Shown in pieces: positions 38,614 to 48,957 of a DNA stretch of 64,000 nucleotides. Within the stretch, counting starts at the first letter, position 1. Every line of letters begins with the position of its first letter. The DNA lies in the NCBI RefSeq assembly GCF_019173455.1, contig NZ_JADPQH010000001.1:1-64000 (forward strand), written 5' to 3'. The notes under the pieces are model-generated. The model did no database searches. It saw nothing but the letters and a program-made list of their open reading frames with translations, and was not told where the DNA came from. This DNA is from Nesterenkonia sp. Act20 (GTDB taxonomy: Bacteria; Actinomycetota; Actinomycetes; Actinomycetales; Micrococcaceae). Made by a program: the position numbers and the translations under genes.

Positions 38614-39510
38614 ATGACACTTCCCCTGTGGCTCGCCGACGGACTCGCGAGGCTCCTGCAGAAGGCGCCGGGGTCCTCGCGGTTGCCGGCCGAGGTCGCG
38701 TTCACGGAGATCCCCGCCATCACCGAAGAGATCGCCGTCCCGACTCGGCACGGGGAGCTGCGCGCCGTCGCCTACACGCCGCCAGGTGGTGCCGCAGGTA
38801 GGGGCGTCTATGTGAACTTCCACGGCGGTGGGTTCGTCATGCGTCACCCGGAGCAGGATGACCCGCTGTGCCGGTTCCTCGCCCACCAGGCACAGGTCAC
38901 GGTGCTCAACGTGGACTACATCCCCGCGCCTCAATCCCGTTTCCCGGGTCCGGTGGAGCAGGCTTACGACGTCGCTGCCTGGGCGGCATCTCCCGAGCGT
39001 CCGTGGTCGGGGGCCAGGATCGCTGTGGGTGGTCAATCCGCAGGCGGATCCCTCGCTGCCGGCGTGGCTCGGCTCGCGCTGGAGCACGGCTCACCGTCCA
39101 TCGCTCTGCAGGTGCTGATGTATCCCGCGCTGGACCTGACGATCCCCTCGTCGCAGAAGTGGTCGTCGGGGCAGGAGAAGTTCCTCGTCCGGATGGGTCC
39201 GGTGTTCAACGCCGCCTACTGCCCGGACATCAAGCTGCGAGAGGATCGGCTCGCCTCACCGGCCGGGGCCTCGGACACCGCTGCCCTGGGAGGAATCGCC
39301 CCAGCGCTGGTCGTCTCCGCGGAGAAGGACATCCTCCGCGAGGAGGCCGTTCGGTACACGCAGCGGTTGCGGGAGGCCAACGCGCTGGTCGACCACGTAG
39401 ACCTCAGGGGAGTCGGCCACGCGTTCAACATGCTCGGCGCGCAGCGCGAGGTGGTGCTCCCGGTCTATGAGCAAATCACAGCGTCGGTGCGGGAACACCT
39501 CCGCGACTGA
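38614..39510 (+). CDS. alpha/beta hydrolase, hormone-sensitive-lipase family esterase
   Basis: 298 aa. Oxyanion motif FHGGGFVM near residue 69, nucleophile elbow GGQSAGGSLAAG (Ser near 139), acid in VSAEKDILREEA and final His in GVGHAFNM. Hydrolyses short acyl esters by family (group IV esterases); the true substrate is unknown. AGAAACTGAG precedes the ATG. Ends before a strong bidirectional hairpin. Confidence 0.92.
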   Translation: MTLPLWLADGLARLLQKAPGSSRLPAEVAFTEIPAITEEIAVPTRHGELRAVAYTPPGGAAGRGVYVNFHGGGFVMRHPEQDDPLCRFLAHQAQVTVLNVDYIPAPQSRFPGPVEQAYDVAAWAASPERPWSGARIAVGGQSAGGSLAAGVARLALEHGSPSIALQVLMYPALDLTIPSSQKWSSGQEKFLVRMGPVFNAAYCPDIKLREDRLASPAGASDTAALGGIAPALVVSAEKDILREEAVRYTQRLREANALVDHVDLRGVGHAFNMLGAQREVVLPVYEQITASVREHLRD

Positions 39511-39550
39511 GGCCAAAGGGCGTTGTTCCTGAGGAGAACGCGGTCAGACG

Positions 39551-39588
39551 CAGGGCGGCGCCCCACGTGATGTGGAGCGCCGCCCTGA
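39551..39588. terminator. bidirectional terminator hairpin
   Basis: CAGGGCGGCGC (39551-39561) pairs perfectly with GCGCCGCCCTG (39578-39588). Lies between the convergent esterase and alcohol dehydrogenase genes. Confidence 0.85.
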
Positions 39589-39599
39589 GCTGGGGGCGA

Positions 39600-40700
39600 T
39601 CAGAAGGTGATGATCGGCTTCAGGGTCGTGCCTGCGGCGGAATCCGCGAACGCGGTGTTGATCTCATCGAACGGGTAGCTCTTGGTGAGCTTGTCGAAGG
39701 GGAACTTCCCCTGCTGGAACAGTGAGATCATCCGCGGGATGAACTCCTTGGGCACGGCATCGCCCTCGATCACCAGGCTCACGGTGATGCCAGAGACCAG
39801 CAGCGTGCCGATGTCGAAGGGCGCCTCGGTGCCGAGCTTGGCGGCGCCGACCAGGGCCCCGTGGCCCTGGACCGCGAGCGACTTGGTCATCTGTGAGAAC
39901 ACTGGGGGTACGCCCGTGGTATCCAGCGCGAACTGCGCGCCGCCGCCGGTGATCTCTTTGACAGCCTCCACCGGATCGGTCTCCTTAGAGTTCACCGTGT
40001 GGGTGGCCCCCAGCTCCTTCGCGAACTCGAGGCGCTCGGGCACGATGTCGACCATGACGATCGTCGTCGCACCGGCGGCCTTGGCCGCCAGCATGCCCGC
40101 CATGCCTACGGCACCGGTGCCGAAGATGACGATGGAGGAGCCTGGCTTCGGACGCAGGACGTTCAACACGGCTCCGGCTCCGGTCATGATGCCGCAGCCC
40201 AGCGGTCCGAGCAGCTCCAGGGGAGCATCCTCGGGCACCTTCACGGCGCCGTGGGCGGGCAGGTTGGTGTACTCGGCGAAGGAGGACTGGCCGAAGAAAT
40301 GGGAGCCGACGGACTCGCCGTCGTCGGTGCTGAACGCGGTGGAGTCATCCCCGCGCTTCGCCCCGAAGTTGCGGTCATAGAAGTCGACGCAGTACATCGG
40401 GTGACCCGAGAGACACTGCTCGCACTGGCCGCAGAAGGAGGGCCCGACGACGACCTTGTCGCCCACGTCGAAGCCGGACACGGCGGAGCCGACCTTCTGC
40501 ACGATTCCGGCGCCCTCATGGCCGAGGACCACCGGCTGCGGCACGGGATACCACTGATCGCGGACGATCGCGTCGGTATGGCACACACCCGAGGCGACCA
40601 TCTTCACCTGCAGCTCGTCCGGGCGGGGCTCGTCGAGGGTCAGTTCACGGATCTCAAGATCGGTCTCCGGTGCGACGGCGACAGCTGCTTTGGTCTTCAT
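39600..40700 (-). CDS. zinc-dependent alcohol dehydrogenase (aryl-alcohol type)
   Basis: 366 aa, MDR family. Catalytic zinc ligands in SGVCHTDA, GHEGAG and LGCGIMTGAG; four structural-zinc cysteines in FCGQCEQCLSGHPMYC; Rossmann motif FGTGAVGMAG with VDIVPERLEFAKELGA, whose Asp indicates NAD rather than NADP. Closest in layout to benzyl-alcohol/aryl-alcohol dehydrogenases. Start has GAAAGGAACC upstream. Monocistronic between two hairpins. Confidence 0.93.
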   Translation of the reverse strand: MKTKAAVAVAPETDLEIRELTLDEPRPDELQVKMVASGVCHTDAIVRDQWYPVPQPVVLGHEGAGIVQKVGSAVSGFDVGDKVVVGPSFCGQCEQCLSGHPMYCVDFYDRNFGAKRGDDSTAFSTDDGESVGSHFFGQSSFAEYTNLPAHGAVKVPEDAPLELLGPLGCGIMTGAGAVLNVLRPKPGSSIVIFGTGAVGMAGMLAAKAAGATTIVMVDIVPERLEFAKELGATHTVNSKETDPVEAVKEITGGGAQFALDTTGVPPVFSQMTKSLAVQGHGALVGAAKLGTEAPFDIGTLLVSGITVSLVIEGDAVPKEFIPRMISLFQQGKFPFDKLTKSYPFDEINTAFADSAAGTTLKPIITF

Positions 40701-40759
40701 GTGGTTCCTTTCGAGGGGTGTCAGAACGGTGACTCGTGATCGAAAAGTTCTGGCTCACG

Positions 40760-40789
40760 GCCCCTGCTGCGCCGGGTGGCGACAGGGGC
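40760..40789 (-). terminator. hairpin after the MFS gene
   Basis: GCCCCTG (40760-40766) pairs with CAGGGGC (40783-40789). Lies about 75 bases past the stop of the minus-strand MFS gene and before the alcohol dehydrogenase promoter region. Confidence 0.55.
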
Positions 40790-40865
40790 ATGTTCCACTT
40801 GCCACGTTACGCCCATCTCTCCCGCCCCGACCCCAGCGATCTCTCATGAGCAGCGCGTCCGGTCT

Positions 40866-42140
40866 TTAGGGAGCAGCGTGTCCGGACCTGTCAGCACCAT
40901 CGAATGCCTCGGGTTCCCGTGGATCCTTCACCAGGAGACCGGCCACCAGGACTGCCAGCGGGATGATGCTCATGACCATGATGGGCAGCACGAACCCGTC
41001 GGCCAGGTCTGCGGCGAAGGCCAACGCATAGGGCCCGAACGCTGACGCGGCGAGGCTGATCGACACGGAGAGTCCACGAATGGCGCCGATGTGCAGGACT
41101 CCGAAGTACTTCACCATAGACGCGGCCTCCATCCCGCGCTGGGATCCCTGCGCGCAGCCGAGGATCAGGCCGTAGAGGATCCCCATCAGTCCGGGCGCGG
41201 CCAATGGTATGAACAGCAGAGCCCCGGCGAGGGACGCCATGGAGACCACCAGCCAGATCCGTGGGTTGGTGCGATCGATGAGTCCGCCTACCAACAGCGT
41301 GCTCAGCAGCGCCGTGACGGTCTGCGGGAGGAAGTTCGCCGCCGCCTCCAGTGGAGACAGGCCCTGGCCGCCCAGGATCGCGATCTGGTGGAAGACCAAC
41401 GCCGTGCCCAACATCGAGGTCGACGAGGTCGCGGCGCAGATGACCCAGAACATGCCCGTCCGGCGGGCCTGGCCGCGCGTCCACCCGTGGGCCGCCACGG
41501 AGTTTGGATCATGGTCACCGCGCCGATCGGTGGGGCGCATCAGCAGCGCAGCGGGCACCACCACGAGAAGCACCGCCAACGCCTCCCAGCGCCAGGCCCA
41601 GTGCACACCTACGGCAGAGATGAGGCGCTCCAGGGCGATCGGCGCCAGCGAGATTCCAGCGGATCCCACGGCCGCGGATATTCCGAGCGCGAGTCCTCTT
41701 CGCTCCGTGACGGCACGCGAGATGGCAGTGGTGGCCGCCAGGCTCAGGGCGCCCTGGCCGGCCATCCGCACCCCGATGAATCCGACGGTGAGGCCGAAGA
41801 TCTCGGTGACGAAGCTCAGCAGCAGCAGGATGGCGGCGAAGCCCGCGCCGATGCAGATGATCACCGTGCGGGTATCCCATTTGTCCAGGGCCCGTCCGAT
41901 GAACGGCTGCACCGAGGCGCCCAGGAGCGTGCCCACCAGGTAGCTCAGCGAGATCGCCGTCCGGTCGATGCCCAGCTCGTCGATCAGCGGGTCGGTGAAG
42001 ACCGAGAGGCCCGCCGTCTGTCCCGGAAAGGTCATGGCCGAGATCAGACCTGCTGCGAGCACCACGACCCACCAGGTGAGGGATCGTTTCAGCGAGCTGG
42101 GACGGGAACTGATGTCAGACTCCTCAGTGCTCTGGCGCAT
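40866..42140 (-). CDS. MFS transporter (oxalate/monocarboxylate-like)
   Basis: 424 aa from the ATG at 42140; the in-frame start at 42173 has no support. Twelve membrane helices with a central charged loop (about 205-235). PFIGRALDKWDTRTVI is the loop 2-3 motif, GLALGISAAVGSAGISLAPI the helix-5 region, and LLVGGLIDRTNPRIWL its second-half counterpart. This architecture is that of OFA/monocarboxylate-type carriers. Substrate unknown. Divergent from prfC, with 81 bases between the starts. Confidence 0.88.
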   Translation of the reverse strand: MRQSTEESDISSRPSSLKRSLTWWVVVLAAGLISAMTFPGQTAGLSVFTDPLIDELGIDRTAISLSYLVGTLLGASVQPFIGRALDKWDTRTVIICIGAGFAAILLLLSFVTEIFGLTVGFIGVRMAGQGALSLAATTAISRAVTERRGLALGISAAVGSAGISLAPIALERLISAVGVHWAWRWEALAVLLVVVPAALLMRPTDRRGDHDPNSVAAHGWTRGQARRTGMFWVICAATSSTSMLGTALVFHQIAILGGQGLSPLEAAANFLPQTVTALLSTLLVGGLIDRTNPRIWLVVSMASLAGALLFIPLAAPGLMGILYGLILGCAQGSQRGMEAASMVKYFGVLHIGAIRGLSVSISLAASAFGPYALAFAADLADGFVLPIMVMSIIPLAVLVAGLLVKDPREPEAFDGADRSGHAAP

Positions 42141-42205
42141 GTGACAGGGATTCAGTCGTGGCGGCCGCAGCACACCACGGATTCAACTCTCCCCATGCGT
42201 GAGAG

Positions 42206-42211
42206 TAGAGT
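42206..42211 (+). promoter_or_regulatory. -10 box of the prfC promoter
   Basis: TAGAGT ends 7 bases before an in-frame GTG (42219) and 10 before the ATG (42222); no Shine-Dalgarno sequence is present. Confidence 0.55.
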
Positions 42212-42221
42212 CTGGGGTGTG

Positions 42222-43832
42222 ATGGAAGCAGACACCAAGCAGATCTTAGGGGAGGCCTTGGCTCGCCGCACCATCGCGGTGATCTCGCATCCCGATGCCG
42301 GCAAGTCCACGTTGAGTGAGGCCCTGCTGCTGCACTCGGACGCGATCACCGAGGCTGGCGCGGTCCACGGCAAGGCGGGACGCCGGGGCACGGTCTCGGA
42401 CTGGATGGACATGGAGAAGGCGCGCGGCATCTCCGTGAGCTCCGCGGTCCTGCAGTTCAAGGTGGGCGACGCCGTCGTGAACCTGGTGGACACCCCCGGT
42501 CACGCCGACTTCTCCGAGGACACCTTCCGCGTGCTGGCCGCCGTGGATGCTGTGATCATGCTCATCGATGCAGCGAAGGGCATGGAGTCCCAGACCATGA
42601 AGCTCTTCGAGGTCTGCCGAGCGCGCAAGCTGCCGGTCATCACTGTGATCAACAAATGGGACCGCCCCGGGCAGGACGCCCTGGAGCTCGTCGATGAGAT
42701 CCTCACCCGCACCGGCATGCGCTCGATGCCGCGCAACTGGCCCGTCGGGGACTCCGGGCACATGCTCGGTCTGCTGCACCCCGATGCGATGACCATGAAC
42801 CGCTACGTCCGCGCCCCCGGCGGCGCCAAGAAGGTCCTCGCGGAGCCGCTCTCTGCCGAGGTCGCCGAGACCGAATACCCCGACGCCTGGCAGACCGCAG
42901 TGGAGGAATCCTCTCTGCTGGAGGTCGATGACCGGTTCTACGATCGCGAGGCCTTCCTCTCCCAGGAAGCCACCCCGCTGTTCTTCGCCTCCGCCGTGCA
43001 GAACATCGGGGTCGAGGAGCTGCTGCACTTCCTGATGAAGGAGGGCCCGCACCCGCAGGCCCGTGAAGACGCCGAGGGCGCGCCGCACGAGATCACTTCG
43101 GACTTCAGCGGCTACGTCTTCAAGGTTCAGACCGGGATGGACAAGGCCCACCGCGACCGCATCGCGTTCATGCGCATCTGCTCCGGGGTCTTCGAGCGCG
43201 GTATGGTCGCCACCCACGCCCAGTCCGAGAAGCCGTTCCCGACGAAGTACTCGCAGCAGGTATTCGGCCGCGACCGCACCACCGTGGACACCGCCTGGCC
43301 GGGCGACGTCGTCGGCCTGGTCAACGCCTCCTCGCTGCGTCCGGGAGACACCCTCTACGCCGGTCAGCGGGTGATGTTCCCGCCGTTCAAGCCCTTCGCT
43401 CCGGAGCACTTCCGGGTCGGAAAGACCGGCGACGCCAGCAAGCACAAGCAGTTCCGCAAGGGCATCGAGCAGCTGGACCGCGAAGGTGTCATCCAGGTGT
43501 TCTTCTCCGAGCGCCGCGGCCAGCAGCGCCCGGTGCTCGGCGCCGTCGGCCCGATGCAGTTCGAGGTCGTCTCCGCTCGGATGGAGTCTGACTTCGGGGC
43601 CTCCGTCTCCTTCGAGCCGCTGGACTTTTCCGTGGCTCGTGACATCGACGACGACGCCGCAGACATCCTGCGACAGCGTCAGGACTGTGAAGTGCTCTAC
43701 CGCAGCGACGGCACCCCCGTGGCGCTGTTCAGAGACCCGTGGAGGCTGCGCACCGTTCAGCGCGACCACCCCGACCTGCTTCCGGAACCCTCCGGCGGCG
43801 CAACCAGCGGTTCGGTCACAGCACGGATGTGA
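42222..43832 (+). CDS. prfC: peptide chain release factor 3
   Basis: 536 aa. Translational GTPase that recycles RF1/RF2. G1 SHPDAGKSTLSEAL, DWMDMEKARGISVSS (switch I with G2), DTPGHADFSEDT (G3), INKWDRP (G4), then EF-Tu-like domain 2 and domain 3, ending in RARM-like SARMESDFGASVSFEPLDF. The open frame extends to 41091 antisense to the MFS gene, but similarity begins only at this ATG; the GTG one codon upstream (42219) is an equal candidate. Confidence 0.96.
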   Translation: MEADTKQILGEALARRTIAVISHPDAGKSTLSEALLLHSDAITEAGAVHGKAGRRGTVSDWMDMEKARGISVSSAVLQFKVGDAVVNLVDTPGHADFSEDTFRVLAAVDAVIMLIDAAKGMESQTMKLFEVCRARKLPVITVINKWDRPGQDALELVDEILTRTGMRSMPRNWPVGDSGHMLGLLHPDAMTMNRYVRAPGGAKKVLAEPLSAEVAETEYPDAWQTAVEESSLLEVDDRFYDREAFLSQEATPLFFASAVQNIGVEELLHFLMKEGPHPQAREDAEGAPHEITSDFSGYVFKVQTGMDKAHRDRIAFMRICSGVFERGMVATHAQSEKPFPTKYSQQVFGRDRTTVDTAWPGDVVGLVNASSLRPGDTLYAGQRVMFPPFKPFAPEHFRVGKTGDASKHKQFRKGIEQLDREGVIQVFFSERRGQQRPVLGAVGPMQFEVVSARMESDFGASVSFEPLDFSVARDIDDDAADILRQRQDCEVLYRSDGTPVALFRDPWRLRTVQRDHPDLLPEPSGGATSGSVTARM

Positions 43833-43886
43833 CCGATCGCCGAGGGCTGCGGGCACCCCATGCAGAACCCTCTTGGAAGGAACACC

Positions 43887-44120
43887 ATGCACGCTGTCAC
43901 CCGAGTAGAGCTCGTCGAAGCGGTCAGGACCGCATTCGATCACACGGCCACACCGACACTCCCCAAAGATCTGGTGGTGGCCGCCCAGTCAGCCGGTGCA
44001 CGTCCGGCCCTGGTCCAGGAGCTGGAACAGCTTCAGGATGATCTCCAGTTCCGCAAGGTGCGCGACCTATGGGAACATTTTCCCCATATGCCGATCGACG
44101 GGTCATCACCGACCCGCTGA
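43887..44120 (+). CDS. DUF2795-like small protein
   Basis: 77 aa from the ATG at 43887, with GGAAGG 5 bases upstream; an in-frame ATG at 43860 lacks one. HAVTRVELVEAVRTAF, then LPKDLVVAAQSAGARPALVQ and LEQLQDDLQFRKVRDLWEHF resemble DUF2795, short helical proteins with a winged-helix-like pattern and unknown function. It follows prfC by 54 bases. Confidence 0.65.
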   Translation: MHAVTRVELVEAVRTAFDHTATPTLPKDLVVAAQSAGARPALVQELEQLQDDLQFRKVRDLWEHFPHMPIDGSSPTR

Positions 44121-44215
44121 CCCCGCCCCCGAACCTGCGTCTGACCTTCTCACCGAACCAGCGGTTGACCCGCCGACCCTGTCCCGGGGATCGGATCGCG
44201 GCGTAGGCTCGAAGA

Positions 44216-44761
44216 ATGGTCAAGAAGCACAGCACGGCCGCCATCGAACGGACCACCCGGCGCGCCTGGGCGCAATGGGTCCAAGCCCTCGACGGCGCCG
44301 GGGCTGATGCTCTGCCGCACCGGGAGATCGTGGGGATCGTCTATGACCACATGCCCTCAGACATCGAGAATCCCGGCTGGTGGGCGCAGAGCGTGGCAGT
44401 GGCCTATGAGCAGCACCACGGGCTGCGCCGTCCGGGTGAATCGCGGGCGGGGGAGTTCCAGGCTTCGGTGTCGAAGACCTACGCCGGAGACATGGATGCG
44501 GCGTTGAACGCCTGGGTCCAGCTGGTGGAGGGTCATGAGTCCTTCGGCGGCGTGCCATTCCACGGTGAACCCGGAACATCCCGCTCGGAGCGCTGGAGGT
44601 ATTGGCGCGTCGCGCTTGCCGACGGCAGCAGGGTCGCGGTGACCATCTCGGACAAGCCCGGAGGAAAGTCCTCGGTGGGGGTCGGCCACACCAAGCTGAG
44701 CTCCCCGGAAGAGGTGGAGCGTTGGAAGCTGGTCTGGCGCGAGCTGCTGGGCAGCCTGTAG
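44216..44761 (+). CDS. hypothetical protein with a DUF4287/SRPBCC-associated helical domain
   Basis: 181 aa. Residues 7-105 (STAAIERTTRRAWAQWVQALD, WWAQSVAVAYEQHHGLRRPG, ASVSKTYAGDMDAALNAWV) match the helical module found in front of SRPBCC domains in actinobacteria, where WWAQ-x-V-x-V-x-YEQ-x-x-GLR is characteristic. The C-terminal part (WRYWRVALADGSRVAVTISDKPGGKSSVGVGHTKLSS, in part) looks like a degenerate SRPBCC domain. Function unknown. TAGGCT ends 6 bases before the ATG, so the mRNA is probably leaderless. Convergent with tgt. Confidence 0.75.
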   Translation: MVKKHSTAAIERTTRRAWAQWVQALDGAGADALPHREIVGIVYDHMPSDIENPGWWAQSVAVAYEQHHGLRRPGESRAGEFQASVSKTYAGDMDAALNAWVQLVEGHESFGGVPFHGEPGTSRSERWRYWRVALADGSRVAVTISDKPGGKSSVGVGHTKLSSPEEVERWKLVWRELLGSL

Positions 44762-44768
44762 ACCGGAA

Positions 44769-44791
44769 CCTTTGGTCCCGGAAACCAAAGG
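44769..44791. terminator. bidirectional hairpin
   Basis: CCTTTGGT (44769-44776) pairs with ACCAAAGG (44784-44791) between two convergent stop codons only 32 bases apart. Confidence 0.75.
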
Positions 44792-44793
44792 CC

Positions 44794-47213
<2,420 letters not shown>

Positions 47214-47256
47214 GCCGCTGGCGTGTAGGCGGTTCGGCAAGCCGGTCTCGACACCC

Positions 47257-47276
47257 ATTCGAAACTATGTTCGAAT
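47257..47276. promoter_or_regulatory. LexA-like SOS box
   Basis: ATTCGAAACTATGTTCGAAT: 7-bp perfect arms. The core TCGAAA-CTAT-GTTCGA (47259-47274) differs by one base from the actinobacterial LexA consensus TCGAAC-N4-GTTCGA. It ends 6 bases before the ATG of the radical SAM gene, where a bound repressor would block the promoter. Confidence 0.72.
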
Positions 47277-47282
47277 AGCTGC

Positions 47283-48872
47283 ATGAGGTGGCAGGGACAG
47301 GCAGTACAGGAGAGCGACGGCGCCGCGCTCATTCCGCTCAAGGGGCTGATGCGCTCGGTGCGAACCCCCGAGTTCGAGGGAGTGACCTTCCATGAGGTGG
47401 CCGCGAAGACCGCGCTGAACAAGGTCCCAGGGCAGTCGAACATGCCCTTCTCCTGGACGGTGAACCCCACCCGCGGGTGCCTGCACCAGTGTGTCTACTG
47501 CCTGAGTCCCGAGACGCTGATCCTGATGGCTAACGGGAGGCAGAAGATGCTTCGCGACGTCACGGTCGGCGACCGGGTGGTCGGAACCCAGTCGGATGGC
47601 AAATATCGGCGCTTCGTCGAGTCCGAGGTTCAGGCAAAATGGGGAACGGAGAAACCCGCTTTCCGGGTGACGCTGCGCGACGGTACCGAGCTCGTCGCAA
47701 GCGGGGACCATCGGTTCCTGACTGATCGGGGGTGGAAGTACGTCATGCCCCCGGAGTCTTCGTCTGAGGGAAGCAGTCAGCGTCCCCATCTGACGGTGAA
47801 CAACAGGATGATGGGCTTCGGTCTCGGCATGGCTCCCGAGGCCTATGAAGCACCCCCCGAAACGGATCAGCAGGTATCCGTTCTCGGGACGGAGGTCTCC
47901 GCCTCGCGTGAGCTCGACATTCTGAATATCGAACCGCTCGGTGACGCCGAAAAACTGATCGACATCACCACCAGTACGGGCGACTTCATCGCCAATGGAG
48001 TGGTCAGTCACAACTGCTTCGCGCGGAAGACGCATGAGTATCTGGACCTCGATTCCGGCCGGGACTTCGACACGCAGGTCATCGTGAAGACCAATGTGGC
48101 CGAAGTGCTGCGTGCCGAGCTGAATCGCCCCTCGTGGAAGCGTGAGCACGTGGCGCTGGGCACCAATACCGATCCCTATCAGCGCGCCGAGGGCAGATAT
48201 CAGCTGATGCCCGGGATCATCAGGGCGCTGGCCGATTCCGGGACTCCGTTCTCGATCCTCACCAAGGGGCCCCTGCTCAAGCGGGATCTGCCGCTGCTGC
48301 AGGAGGCCGCCCAGCAGGTGCCGGTGTCCGTCGCGGTCTCGCTGGCGGTGTTGGATCCGGAGCTGCAGCAGAAGGTGGAGCCGGGCACCCCGGATCCGCG
48401 GGCTCGGCTCAACCTCATCCGATCCATCACCGATGCTGGGCTGGACTGTTCCGTCTTGGCGATGCCGATCCTGCCCTGGCTCACCGACGGCGACGAGCGA
48501 ATCGATGCTCTCCATGCCGCGCTGGCTGAAGCAGGAGCCAGCTACGTGACCACCGGCGCGCTGCATCTTCGCCCGGGGGCTCGGGAGTGGTTCATGCAGT
48601 GGCTGGCGCGGGAGTACCCCGGCCTGGTGGGCAAATACCGTCGCATCTACGGGGGTGGCTCGTATGCCTCCAAGGAGTACCGGCACTGGCTTGCGGACTC
48701 GGCACGCGCGGCGCGGCGTCGCCACAGGTTCGACAAGCCCACGGATCTGATGTGGCGCGAGCGCAATGATCCCGACTCCCCGCTGTCTGAGTCGCAAATG
48801 TCTGACTCGCCCCTCAGCGGTCAGGGCCTCCTGGACTCCGCCTCCGTTCCTGCACAACCGGCGCTGTTCTAA
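47283..48872 (+). CDS. Rv2578c-family radical SAM protein, interrupted by an intein
   Basis: 529 aa precursor, 357 aa after splicing. The N-extein (1-72) ends NPTRGCLHQCVY and the C-extein starts CFARKTHEYLDLDSG; joined, they give C-x3-C-x2-C (Cys66, Cys70, Cys245), the [4Fe-4S] site of a radical SAM/SplB-like enzyme. The rest of the barrel follows (VALGTNTDPYQRAEGRYQL, FSILTKGPLLKRDL, VSLAVLDPELQQ). Function of the host family is unknown, though the DNA photolyase-like SplB resemblance and the SOS box suggest DNA-damage response. Members with and without intein are known in actinobacteria. Confidence 0.93.
   Translation: MRWQGQAVQESDGAALIPLKGLMRSVRTPEFEGVTFHEVAAKTALNKVPGQSNMPFSWTVNPTRGCLHQCVYCLSPETLILMANGRQKMLRDVTVGDRVVGTQSDGKYRRFVESEVQAKWGTEKPAFRVTLRDGTELVASGDHRFLTDRGWKYVMPPESSSEGSSQRPHLTVNNRMMGFGLGMAPEAYEAPPETDQQVSVLGTEVSASRELDILNIEPLGDAEKLIDITTSTGDFIANGVVSHNCFARKTHEYLDLDSGRDFDTQVIVKTNVAEVLRAELNRPSWKREHVALGTNTDPYQRAEGRYQLMPGIIRALADSGTPFSILTKGPLLKRDLPLLQEAAQQVPVSVAVSLAVLDPELQQKVEPGTPDPRARLNLIRSITDAGLDCSVLAMPILPWLTDGDERIDALHAALAEAGASYVTTGALHLRPGAREWFMQWLAREYPGLVGKYRRIYGGGSYASKEYRHWLADSARAARRRHRFDKPTDLMWRERNDPDSPLSESQMSDSPLSGQGLLDSASVPAQPALF
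47499..48014 (+). other. mini-intein within the radical SAM gene
   Basis: 172 aa, residues 73-244 of the precursor, in frame. Block A starts with Cys73 (CLSPETLIL); block B is GTELVASGDHRFLTDRGW with His143; block F is EKLIDITTSTGDFIANGVV; block G is VSHN with His243-Asn244, followed by Cys245 as the +1 nucleophile. All splicing residues are therefore present. The stretch between blocks B and F is too short for a LAGLIDADG homing endonuclease, and none is seen. Codon use is visibly less GC-rich than in the exteins. Confidence 0.92.
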
Positions 48873-48957
48873 GCACGTCTGCTCTAGGGTGGTTCTGATG
48901 AGCAACTAATGTGGCTCATGGGGCAACTCCCCGGCCACGCCCCCGTCCAGGAGTGCC

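Noticed and set aside
41091-42221. A 377-codon upstream extension of the prfC frame
   Set aside because: It is antisense to the MFS gene, has no similarity to release factors, and a -10 box lies just before the internal ATG.
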